A stretch of DNA of 13,648 bases. Source: DATDOY01 sp035293045 (GTDB lineage Bacteria > Actinomycetota > Acidimicrobiia > IMCC26256 > JACPCJ01). Shown here piece by piece: positions 7,223-13,567 of this stretch (the stretch's first letter is position 1; every line of letters begins with the position of its first letter). The position numbers and the translations under genes are program-made. Where the stretch lies: the NCBI GenBank assembly GCA_035293045.1, contig DATDOY010000128.1:1-13648 (forward strand), written 5' to 3'. The notes beneath the pieces are model-generated. The model was not told the origin of the DNA. It saw nothing but the letters and a program-made list of their open reading frames with translations, and ran no database searches.

Positions 7223-7720
7223 ATGACACAGCCCACGATGCCCCCGACCACACGGGACCGCCCCCAACCCATCGACGCTCGGGGACCACGGGTCAACCAG
7301 GGCGTGGCGGCCTTCGCCCTTCTCGTCGGGTTCGTGTTCGAGGCGCGCGGCGTGTACCCCGGCGTCGGGATCGTGCTGGCGCTGTCGGCCGTGGGGGGTT
7401 CCACGCTCGGCCCGGTGCTGCGGATCTACCGCGATCTGATCCAACCCCGGCTCGGCCCGCCCACCGACCTCGAAGATCCCCGCCCACCGCGGTTCGCCGC
7501 CGCCATCGGCACCGCGTTCCTCGCCGCGGCCACGTATGCCCTCGCGACGGATGTCCCCGGTCTCGCCGACGCCCTCGCCCTTGCCGTCGCCGGTCTCGCG
7601 GCGCTTGCCGCCGTCACGGGACTGTGCGTCGGATGTGAGGCCTACGTGTGGTGGAAGAAGCGCTCCTCTGCGGGATGGTCGCCGGCTGGTCCGTCGGTCC
7701 GCGGGGCGGAACCGTCGTGA
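7223..7720 (+). CDS. DUF4395 family membrane protein
   Basis: 165 residues. The start of the family domain is visible as DARGPRVNQG (18-27), followed by hydrophobic segments at about 28-38, 45-60, 92-108 and 114-134, the motif EDPRPPRFA (84-92), and a conserved CVGCE with Cys135 and Cys138 at the end of the last helix. Biochemical function is unknown; the CxxC pair and the coupled thioredoxin-like gene suggest a thiol-redox role in the membrane. From memory, DUF4395 genes often neighbour thioredoxin or sulfurtransferase genes in actinobacteria. The ATG at 7223 is preferred over upstream starts because DUF4395 homology begins right after it and a -10 box lies upstream. Its TGA overlaps the GTG of the next gene (GTGA, 7717-7720). 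Confidence 0.87.
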   Translation: MTQPTMPPTTRDRPQPIDARGPRVNQGVAAFALLVGFVFEARGVYPGVGIVLALSAVGGSTLGPVLRIYRDLIQPRLGPPTDLEDPRPPRFAAAIGTAFLAAATYALATDVPGLADALALAVAGLAALAAVTGLCVGCEAYVWWKKRSSAGWSPAGPSVRGAEPS

Positions 7721-8097
7721 TCGGTCGGACGCTGGTCGCCACCGGCCTCCTGGGACTCGTCGTCGCCGGGGCGCGGGCGTACACGACGAGTCGGCGGGCA
7801 AACATGACGGCGCTCGATCTCCCGCCGTTGCCGGAGGGTCTCGCCGGCGTGAACGCCACGTGGGTGGTCTTCACCACCGAATACTGCGCCACCTGTGAAC
7901 CCGTGAAGGAGCGCATCGCCCGGCTCGACCCGACCGCGGATCTCATCGAGATCGACGTTGCCCACCGACCCGACCTGGCCCGCCGCTACGGCGTGCGCAC
8001 GGCGCCGACCGTCTTGTTCGCCGCCGCCAACGGTCGAATCCACGCCCGCTTCGTCGGCAACGTTCCCGACGCCGACCTGGTGAAGGTTCGCGAGTAG
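7717..8097 (+). CDS. Membrane-anchored thioredoxin-like protein (CATC active site)
   Basis: 126 residues. An uncleaved anchor (about 4-18, LLGLVVAG) with following basic residues is joined to a thioredoxin fold. The active site is EYCATC (Cys57, Cys60), with the expected cis-proline in TAPTV (Pro97). By the positive-inside rule the Arg/Lys-rich segment after the helix (residues 20-27) leaves the topology ambiguous. CATC instead of CGPC is typical of specialised thiol-disulfide proteins rather than general thioredoxin. The GTG at 7717 is preferred because it overlaps the DUF4395 stop by 4 bases; an earlier in-frame start at 7648 would place an unlikely extension inside the upstream gene. Likely partner of the DUF4395 protein. 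The gene ends 3 bp from the convergent epimerase gene with no visible terminator. Confidence 0.87.
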   Translation: MIGRTLVATGLLGLVVAGARAYTTSRRANMTALDLPPLPEGLAGVNATWVVFTTEYCATCEPVKERIARLDPTADLIEIDVAHRPDLARRYGVRTAPTVLFAAANGRIHARFVGNVPDADLVKVRE

Positions 8098-8100
8098 GGC

Positions 8101-8649
8101 TCAGGTCGACCAGCGGGGCTGGAGCGCCGGGTCGATGTCGGCGAGGAACGGGGCGGACGAATCGCGTTCCGAGAGCACGGGATCAGAACCGGGCCACTCG
8201 GCCGCGATCCCAGGGTCCCGCCAGCTCACCGCCAACTCGTCGGCCGGGTTGTAGTACTGGTCGACGAGATAGGTGATCGTCATGTCGGTGATGGACCAGA
8301 AGCCGTGAGCGACGCCGGGCGGGATGTACAAGCTCGGGTGCCCGAAGGCGGGTCCCATCCGGGTCTGGAACGTCTCGTCCTGCGTCGGCGAACCCTCGCG
8401 GAGATCGTGGAGCACCACGAACGCCTCCCCGATCGGCACGTACCAAAAGTCAGCCTGGTTCCGGTGGTAGTGCATCCCGACGAAACAGCCTGCCTGTCGA
8501 TCCGCGCGGTTGCCCTGCACCATCTCCTTGGCGCCGGGAACCCACTCTCGGCGGAAGGTCTCGATGAACACGCCTCGCTCGTCGCCGTGCAGGTCGGGCG
8601 TGACGACGTAGACGCCGCGGATCTCCTTCGCTTCCTCGATGATCGGCAC
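8101..8649 (-). CDS. dTDP-4-dehydrorhamnose 3,5-epimerase (RmlC)-like cupin
   Basis: 182 residues, the usual size for RmlC. Family marks are HGDERGVFIETF (21-32), GMHYH (58-62) with the probable catalytic His60, LHDLREGSP (80-88), IPPGVAHGF (109-117), and a tyrosine/aspartate region YLVDQYYNP (127-135) where RmlC has its catalytic tyrosine. WRDP (143-146) and WP (152-153) match the C-terminal part. RmlC epimerises C3 and C5 of dTDP-4-keto-6-deoxyglucose for deoxysugar and cell-wall polymers; members of the fold may act on other NDP-ketosugars. No rmlA, rmlB or rmlD is present here, so the exact substrate is uncertain. The start is GTG 8649; TAACCT (8658-8663, minus strand) 8 bases upstream and no Shine-Dalgarno sequence suggest its own leaderless promoter, although it also lies 22 bp behind the MauE-type gene. 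Confidence 0.88.
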   Translation of the reverse strand: MPIIEEAKEIRGVYVVTPDLHGDERGVFIETFRREWVPGAKEMVQGNRADRQAGCFVGMHYHRNQADFWYVPIGEAFVVLHDLREGSPTQDETFQTRMGPAFGHPSLYIPPGVAHGFWSITDMTITYLVDQYYNPADELAVSWRDPGIAAEWPGSDPVLSERDSSAPFLADIDPALQPRWST

Positions 8650-8671
8650 GGACGGCGAGGTTACCGGCCCG

Positions 8672-9031
8672 TCAGGGGATCGCCAGGATGGCGAGGGCCA
8701 TGAAGGTCACGTTGCGGGCGAGGGTCCACGCCGAGATCGCGGCGCCGCCTCGTTCTCCAAAGCAGCCGCATGGTGGTCGGCGCCCGGCCATCAGGTTTCC
8801 AGCGATGATCACCGTGAACACGCCGAACAACGCGACGGCGGCGATCGCGCCCGCCAGGCGCGTGGCCGGCGCGATCAGAATCGTCGCGACGAGAAGCTCC
8901 GTGACCGGGAGCGCCCACCGGAAGGTTGGCGCCAACGTCGCGGGCACGCCGAGCCCGACGATCGACGCGTGCGTCTCGGCACGATGCCGGGCCTTCGCGA
9001 AGCCGGAGATCGCAAGCACCAGGGCCAGCAC
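8672..9031 (-). CDS. MauE/DoxX-type membrane redox protein
   Basis: 119 residues from the GTG at 9031, mostly four hydrophobic segments (about 1-11, 40-54, 59-79, 103-118). PPCGCFGE (86-93; Cys88, Cys90) followed by ISAWTLARN (99-107) is characteristic of the MauE family, named for a protein needed for methylamine dehydrogenase maturation and thought to serve thiol-disulfide exchange in the membrane. The start is uncertain: GTG 9031 truncates the first helix and has no ribosome site, whereas the frame is open upstream to the flavin reductase stop (TAG 9068-9070). CTG codons at 9055 and 9052 would complete the helix (LLSALAAG added), and AGGA lies about 10 bases before the first. The gene is in the same frame as the flavin reductase, with only that TAG between. 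Confidence 0.78.
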   Translation of the reverse strand: MLALVLAISGFAKARHRAETHASIVGLGVPATLAPTFRWALPVTELLVATILIAPATRLAGAIAAVALFGVFTVIIAGNLMAGRRPPCGCFGERGGAAISAWTLARNVTFMALAILAIP

Positions 9032-9067
9032 GCCGGCCGCGAGCGCAGACAGCAGCGGCGCCGGTTC

Positions 9068-9547
9068 CTAGGGCGCGAGGTCGGCGTAGCCGCCTCGGAA
9101 GAACAGGAGCGGGGGGCCTTCGCGAGGCACGGCGAGGTCGACGACGCGTCCGACGACGAGTACGTGATCGCCGGCGTCGTGGCGGGCGTCGATGGTGCAG
9201 TCGAGATATGCGAGAGCGCCGTCGAGGATGGGCGACCCGGTGACGGCGGTGCTCCACCCCACGCCCTCGAATCGGTCGCCGTCTTTGGCGGCGAACTTCC
9301 GGGACACCTCTTCTTGGTCGCCCGCCAAGATGTTGACGGCATAGGCCCCCGCGGCGTCGATGCGCGGCCAGGTCGTCGACGACGTGCCCGCGCAGAACAG
9401 CACGAGCGGAGGATCGAGGCTGACGGACGTGAAGGAATTGGCGGCCATACCGACCGGCTCACCGGAGTCCACGGCCGTGATCACCGTGACGCCGGTGGCG
9501 AAATGACCGAGCACCTGACGGTAGAGGGCGCCGTCGATCTCAGCCAA
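9068..9547 (-). CDS. Flavin reductase-like (FMN-binding split-barrel) protein
   Basis: 159 residues. FATGVTVIT (16-24), AANSFTSVSLDPPLV (35-49), NILAGDQEEVSRKFA (72-86) and HDAGDHVLVVGRV (123-135) mark the HpaC/RutF-type flavin reductase family, which reduces FMN or FAD with NAD(P)H for partner monooxygenases or binds flavin itself. No monooxygenase lies in the window, so the partner is unknown. The start is TTG at 9547 (the next in-frame ATG, Met34, would remove conserved sequence), and it overlaps the end of the MBL-fold gene by 8 bases, implying coupled translation. Confidence 0.87.
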   Translation of the reverse strand: MAEIDGALYRQVLGHFATGVTVITAVDSGEPVGMAANSFTSVSLDPPLVLFCAGTSSTTWPRIDAAGAYAVNILAGDQEEVSRKFAAKDGDRFEGVGWSTAVTGSPILDGALAYLDCTIDARHDAGDHVLVVGRVVDLAVPREGPPLLFFRGGYADLAP

Positions 9548-10427
9548 GTGCGGATCCCGCCGCGCGGGCTGCCGTCGAACTCGTCGAGTCGTAGGAGATC
9601 ACGAGACCCTCACGCGCCGCGATGACTTCTACCCCCGACCCGTTGGCCTCGGCCTGCGCCTCGACGAGCAACGCGTCGATCGCGCCGTCGTCGTGATACG
9701 GGTCGTGGTGGAACATTGCAAGCGTCTTGGCACCACACTCCCGGGCGACATGGACGGCGTACTGCACCGTGCAGTGACCGAAGTGGCGCTTCTGCTCGTA
9801 TTCCGCCGGGGAGTACTGCGCGTCGTGGATCAACAGGTCGACGCCGTCGCACAGCTCGTGAATTCGCCGGGGAACGTGGTCGTCGGCGTCCTCGGGTTTT
9901 GTGCCTGGCCCATGATCCGGGATGTAGGCCACCGAGTGTCCGTTCCAGTCCACCCGATACCCGAGGGTGGGTCCGTTGTGGCGCACCCACCGCGACTTGA
10001 TGCGGCGCCCTTCGAACTCGAAGTCGGTGTCGCCACAATCGTGAAAGTCGATCGTGCCCCGGAGTTCATACGGCGTCACCGGAAAGTAAGGCGGGCGCAT
10101 GATGCCCGTGAACACCTCGCCGAGCGGGCCTTCCTCCTGCTCCGGCCCGTACACCGCGAGGCGGGCGCCGGGGCGGTCGATCGGCACGAAGAACGGGAGC
10201 CCCTGCACATGGTCCCAGTGCAGGTGCGAGAGCAGCACCGCGCCGCGAAAACTTCCGTCGGTGGGTTGATCGGCCCCGAAATACCGCAGCCCGGTGCCGA
10301 GATCGAACACGATCGGCGTCTCGCCCGGCGCCTCGAGCGCGACACACGACGTGTTGCCGCCATACCGCTCCTGGTCGCGGCAGTCACACGGCGTCGAGCC
10401 GCGAACGCCGTAAAAGGTGACGTTCAT
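9540..10427 (-). CDS. MBL-fold metallo-hydrolase
   Basis: 295 residues with a complete dinuclear metal site: HLHWDH (68-73) giving His68, His70, Asp72 and His73, then His150 in RHNGP, Asp171 or nearby, His218 in FGHCT and His240 in MFHHDP. The N-terminus FYGVRGSTPC (5-14) and RYGGNTSC (21-28) place it with RNase Z/PhnP-like metallo-beta-lactamase proteins, hydrolases of phosphodiesters including cyclic nucleotides; the substrate is not known. The ATG at 10427 is preferred over a start 25 codons upstream because family homology begins at MNVTFYG, and TATTCT (10437-10442, minus strand) lies 9 bases before it without a Shine-Dalgarno sequence. It heads the run MBL, flavin reductase, MauE-like, RmlC-like, and is divergent from the alpha/beta hydrolase. 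The probable nucleotidyl cyclase at the right edge makes a cyclic nucleotide substrate worth considering. Confidence 0.88.
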   Translation of the reverse strand: MNVTFYGVRGSTPCDCRDQERYGGNTSCVALEAPGETPIVFDLGTGLRYFGADQPTDGSFRGAVLLSHLHWDHVQGLPFFVPIDRPGARLAVYGPEQEEGPLGEVFTGIMRPPYFPVTPYELRGTIDFHDCGDTDFEFEGRRIKSRWVRHNGPTLGYRVDWNGHSVAYIPDHGPGTKPEDADDHVPRRIHELCDGVDLLIHDAQYSPAEYEQKRHFGHCTVQYAVHVARECGAKTLAMFHHDPYHDDGAIDALLVEAQAEANGSGVEVIAAREGLVISYDSTSSTAARAAGSALG

Positions 10428-10524
10428 GTGGGGCGGAGAATAGCCAGCCGGAAGATTCGCCGTATAGCGGAGTGCGACCGAGGTCACATGGGCGGCCGCC
10501 ACATTTGCGCCCTAGCCTGCCCCG
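10428..10524. promoter_or_regulatory. Divergent promoter region with two leaderless-type -10 boxes
   Basis: This 97-bp space separates two outward-facing genes. On the minus strand TATTCT (10437-10442) serves the MBL-fold gene; on the plus strand TAGCCT (10513-10518) ends 6 bases before the ATG at 10525. Neither start has a purine-rich ribosome site. I see no convincing -35 boxes and no strong palindrome between them. Confidence 0.45.
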
Positions 10525-11409
10525 ATGAGCGAGATTCAGCGCGTCACGGCCAACGGCATCGACTTCGCGTACCTGGAGGAGGGGCCGCCCGACGGGCCGT
10601 TGGCCCTGTGTTTGCACGGCTTTCCCGACCACGCGCCCACGTGGAAGCACCTGCTCCCCGCGCTGGGCGACGCCGGCTTCCACGCCGTGGCGCCGTGGCT
10701 GCGCGGCTACCACCCGAGCGGACTCGCACCGGACGGCAACTACGAGCTCGCCGCCATCGCCAAAGATGCGTGCGATCTCGCCGACGCCCTCGGGGGTGAC
10801 GGGCGCGCCGTGCTCATCGGCCACGACTGGGGCGCCGCGGCGGCGTACCCCGCCTCCGCCTACCGCCCAGACCGCTTCGAGAAGGTCGTGGCCATGGCCG
10901 TCCCGCCGGGGGCCACCCTCATCCAGGCCTTTCTCGAGAGCCCCGAGCAGCTCAAGCGGTCGTGGTACATGTTCTTGTTCCAGCACCCGCTCGCTGACCT
11001 CGCCGTCCCGCACAACGACCTCGCCTTCATCGACATGCTCTGGCGTGACTGGTCGCCCGGCCTCGACCCCGGGGCGGACTACATGAAAGCGCTGAAGGAA
11101 ACGCTGTCGGCGCCCGGCTCACTCGCGGCGGCCATCGGCTACTACCGGGCGATGCTGGGGGCCGACCACACTCCCGACCCCGGTCTCGACGACGTTCGGG
11201 CCTCGTTCGCGCAGCGCGCGCCGGTCCCGACGCTCTACCTCCAGGGCGAAGCCGATGGGTGCATCGCCGCCGACATCGTCGACCCGGCGGCCATCGCGGC
11301 GCTCGGCGTCGACTATCAAAGCGTGCCGGGCAGCGGCCACTTCCTGCACCTCGATCGGCCCGACGAGGTCAACCGCTTGATCCTCGAGTTCCTCGACTCG
11401 GGTTCCTAG
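10525..11409 (+). CDS. Alpha/beta hydrolase, epoxide hydrolase type
   Basis: 294 residues, full length for a soluble epoxide hydrolase or haloalkane dehalogenase-type enzyme. The oxyanion motif HGFP is at 31-34; the nucleophile elbow GHDWGAA (99-105) has Asp101, not Ser, so the enzyme works through an aspartyl ester. Asp244 (in QGEADG) and His272 (SGHFLHLD) complete the triad. Tyr148 (RSWYMF) and Tyr206/Tyr207 (GYYRAM) stand where epoxide hydrolases carry the cap-domain tyrosines that protonate the epoxide, which favours epoxide hydrolase over dehalogenase. No signal peptide; cytosolic. Single-gene unit with a leaderless-type start, ending 7 bp from the convergent citrate synthase gene. The natural substrate is unknown. 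Confidence 0.9.
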   Translation: MSEIQRVTANGIDFAYLEEGPPDGPLALCLHGFPDHAPTWKHLLPALGDAGFHAVAPWLRGYHPSGLAPDGNYELAAIAKDACDLADALGGDGRAVLIGHDWGAAAAYPASAYRPDRFEKVVAMAVPPGATLIQAFLESPEQLKRSWYMFLFQHPLADLAVPHNDLAFIDMLWRDWSPGLDPGADYMKALKETLSAPGSLAAAIGYYRAMLGADHTPDPGLDDVRASFAQRAPVPTLYLQGEADGCIAADIVDPAAIAALGVDYQSVPGSGHFLHLDRPDEVNRLILEFLDSGS

Positions 11410-11416
11410 GAACGGC

Positions 11417-12967
11417 CTACTCCGGGTCGGGAACGGGCTGGGGCGGTGGCGGGCCGATGTACTCCGCGGCCGGGCGGATCAGTCGGTTGTCGGCCGCCTG
11501 CTCGAGGGCGTGGGCGGTCCATCCGATCACGCGGCTCGACGTGAACGTCGGCGTGAACATCTCCGGTGGCAGCCCCACCGCCTCCATCACGACGCCGCCG
11601 TAGAACTCGACGTTGGCGTAGAGCTTGCGGCCCGGCTTCAAGTCGTCGAGCACCTCGACGGCGGTTTGCTCAATGTGGCGGGCGAGGTCGATGCGTCCGG
11701 CGTTGAGTTCCTCCGCGACCTCGCGCAGTAGACGCGATCGAGGGTCCTCGGTCTTGTAGACGCGGTGCCCGAACCCCATGATGCGGTCGCCCTCCTCGAC
11801 CATCTCCCGCAGCATCGGCTCGGCGTTCTCCTTCGTGCCGATGTGGTTGATGAGGTCGAGCGCCCGCGACGGTGCGCCGCCGTGGAGCGGGCCCGACAGC
11901 GCCCCGATGGCCCCAACCACGGCGGCGCCGAGGTCGGCGCCGGTCGACGTGATCACGCGGGCCGTGAACGTCGACGCGTTGAAGCCGTGGTCGATGGTGG
12001 AGATCAGGTACCGCTCGACGGCCCACGCCTCCTGGTCGGTCGGCGGTTCTCCCTTCAGCATGTAGAGATAGTTGGCGGCGTAGCCGAGTTCGGGATGCGG
12101 CGGGACGGGGTCTTGGCCGTTGTTCAGTCGCCACAGCGCCATGAGGAGGGTCGGCACGACGGCGCAGGTGCGCATGGCGTTCTCGAACAGTTCCTCGTGG
12201 GAGATGTCGAGCGACGGGCCAAACTCGAGCGACGACGTGAGCGCGGAGTACGCGGTCCGGAGCGCCTCGAGCGGCTTGAACCTGTCGCCGCCGAGGGCGG
12301 CGATCGATGGAAGCAACGGCGCGACGGAGTCGGGGATCTCGCGGAGCGGCTTGATCCGTTCCCGCCACGCTTCCGACTGACGCTTGTCGGGGAGGTAGCC
12401 GTTGAACACCAGATACCAGACGTCTTCGAGCGAGCGCTTTCGATTCAGCTCAACGGCGTCGTACTGGCGGTAGTGATAGAAGCCTTCGGTCCCGCGGACA
12501 TCGCCGATGGCGGTCTCGGCAACGACAACCCCTTCGAGTCCCCGCGGCACCTCAGCGGCGGGCGCGTCGACGGGCACGATGCGACTGATCTTCATGAGGT
12601 CGCGCATCGAGACGATGCCGACGAGCGTTCCGTCGCTCACGACCGGGATGTGGCGGTAGTCGTGTTCGGCGAGCGTGTCGAAGGCCGCCGCCACCGCCTC
12701 GGTGGGGTCAACCGTGTCCGGGTTGGAGGTCATCCACTCCGACACGAGCGCGGAATTGGCGTCGCTGCCCGACGCCGCGAACCTCACCATGTCGCGCTCG
12801 GTGAGGATGCCCACCGGTTTCTCGGAATCGACGACCACGACCGAGCCAACCCTCTTCTCGGACATCCTGCGCGCCGCGTCCGCGATGGTGTCGTCGACGG
12901 AGGCCGTGACCACCGGCGAACTCATCAGGTCGGCAATCAGCCGCTCGCGGCCAGTGCCGTCGGCCAT
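11417..12967 (-). CDS. Citrate synthase with N-terminal tandem CBS domains (CitA-like)
   Basis: 516 residues, longer than normal citrate synthases (about 370-430). Residues 10-128 form two CBS domains (DLMSSPVVTA ... GILTERDM; WMTSNPDTVDP ... GIVSMRDLMK), which usually bind AMP, ATP or related ligands. From about 143 on the sequence is citrate synthase: DHGFNASTF (326-334), SGPLHGGAPS (358-367; His362), GFGHRVYKTEDPR (398-410; His401), NVEFYGG (452-458) and the C-terminal FTPTF ... SRVIGW ... LEQ. The catalytic Asp of NVDFYSG is Glu454; as I recall, actinobacterial CitA proteins share this NVEF. It condenses acetyl-CoA (or propionyl-CoA if a methylcitrate synthase) with oxaloacetate. ATG 12967 has GGGAGGG 7 bases upstream. 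TAGACT (13009-13014, minus) is a possible -10 box. The fusion suggests adenylate-dependent regulation. Confidence 0.93.
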   Translation of the reverse strand: MADGTGRERLIADLMSSPVVTASVDDTIADAARRMSEKRVGSVVVVDSEKPVGILTERDMVRFAASGSDANSALVSEWMTSNPDTVDPTEAVAAAFDTLAEHDYRHIPVVSDGTLVGIVSMRDLMKISRIVPVDAPAAEVPRGLEGVVVAETAIGDVRGTEGFYHYRQYDAVELNRKRSLEDVWYLVFNGYLPDKRQSEAWRERIKPLREIPDSVAPLLPSIAALGGDRFKPLEALRTAYSALTSSLEFGPSLDISHEELFENAMRTCAVVPTLLMALWRLNNGQDPVPPHPELGYAANYLYMLKGEPPTDQEAWAVERYLISTIDHGFNASTFTARVITSTGADLGAAVVGAIGALSGPLHGGAPSRALDLINHIGTKENAEPMLREMVEEGDRIMGFGHRVYKTEDPRSRLLREVAEELNAGRIDLARHIEQTAVEVLDDLKPGRKLYANVEFYGGVVMEAVGLPPEMFTPTFTSSRVIGWTAHALEQAADNRLIRPAAEYIGPPPPQPVPDPE

Positions 12968-12981
12968 GTGGGCACCCTCCC

Positions 12982-13014
12982 GTCGGTAGGCCTGACGAAA
13001 CCGACCGGAGTCTA
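12982..13014 (-). promoter_or_regulatory. Promoter and operator-like inverted repeat of the citrate synthase gene
   Basis: TAGACT at 13009-13014 (minus strand) is a plausible -10 box about 42 bases before the ATG. GTCGGT (12982-12987) and ACCGAC (13000-13005) form a 6-bp inverted repeat with a 12-base spacer, spanning the expected transcription start; it could be an operator or a 5'-UTR hairpin. The -35 region is not convincing. Confidence 0.35.
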
Positions 13015-13025
13015 TTCGCCGCGAT

Positions 13026-13078
13026 TCACCCTTCTTCAGGTAAGGCGTACGGCCTCACCCTTCTTCAGGTGAGGCGTA
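13026..13078. repeat. Tandem 24-bp direct repeat: duplicated 3' end of the MaoC-like gene
   Basis: The 24-mers at 13026-13049 and 13055-13078 match at 23 positions (period 29): TCACCCTTCTTCAGG followed by TRAGGCGTA. The right copy is the last codons and stop of the MaoC-like gene (YASPEEG, TGA); the left copy, just past the stop, would read YALPEEG plus stop in another frame. The right copy also forms a hairpin, CCTCACC (13053-13059) with GGTGAGG (13068-13074), loop 8. The left copy's single change weakens the same stem. There is no T-tract, so an intrinsic terminator is doubtful. Confidence 0.7.
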
Positions 13079-13567
13079 GGGACGCTGGCGAGGCTTCGCC
13101 GCCGATCGCAGAGACACCATCACCTTGCGCCGGAAGTAGCACACTTCCTCCCCCCGCTGGTTGAACCCGCGCGTCTCAACCGTCACGATCCCTCGGTCGG
13201 GCTTGCTCTCGCTCGCCTTCTTCTCGAGCACCTTGGTCTCGGCGTAGATGGTGTCACCGTGAAAGGTCGGCTTCTCGTGACGCAGGCTCTCGATCTCGAG
13301 GTTGGCGATCGCCGCGCCGCTGACGTCCGCCACGCTCATTCCGAGCACCACCGAGTAGACGAGGTTGCCCACCACGACGTTCTTCCCGAACTGGGTCTGG
13401 GTCTCGCCGTACCACGCGTCCATGTGGAGGGGGTGGTGGTTCATCGTGATGAGACAGAACAGGTGGTCGTCGTATTCCGTGATGGTCTTGCCGGGCCAGT
13501 GTTTGTAAATGTCGCCGGGCTCGAAGTCCTCGAAGTAACGGCCGAACGGTCGCTCGTGGACGGTCAT
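13055..13567 (-). CDS. MaoC-like dehydratase (hot-dog fold hydratase)
   Basis: 170 residues. RYFEDFEPGDIYKHWPGKTITEYDD-like opening (from residue 10), NHHPLHMD (43-50), FGKNVVVGN (60-68), ANLEIESLRHEKPTFHGDTI (from 88) and GFNQRGEEV (134-142) match the single-hot-dog MaoC family that hydrates enoyl-CoA-type thioesters; relatives include mesaconyl-CoA/C5-dicarboxyl-CoA hydratases, and the mycobacterial Rv2499c type is the closest I recall. The hydratase-2 pair Asp...His appears here as Asn43 and His48, a change I believe is shared by this subfamily. ATG 13567 is preceded by GGAGGAG 11 bases upstream and overlaps the stop of the upstream gene (ATGA). Located upstream of citrate synthase; a role in acyl-CoA or branched-chain breakdown feeding the TCA cycle is plausible. 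Confidence 0.87.
   Translation of the reverse strand: MTVHERPFGRYFEDFEPGDIYKHWPGKTITEYDDHLFCLITMNHHPLHMDAWYGETQTQFGKNVVVGNLVYSVVLGMSVADVSGAAIANLEIESLRHEKPTFHGDTIYAETKVLEKKASESKPDRGIVTVETRGFNQRGEEVCYFRRKVMVSLRSAAKPRQRPYASPEEG

Noticed and set aside
7060..7404. N-terminal extension of the FtsH-like protein by 115 residues
   Set aside because: It runs antisense through the DUF4395 gene and the divergent promoters, and its composition is not like a protein of this family.
11402..11413. Perfect 12-bp palindrome GTTCCTAGGAAC at the convergent gene ends as a terminator
   Set aside because: No loop, no T-tract on either side and it overlaps a stop codon; too short to support a terminator call.
11765..13072. 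435-codon plus-strand frame opposite the citrate synthase gene
   Set aside because: No family resemblance and His/Arg/Glu-rich composition typical of antisense shadows.
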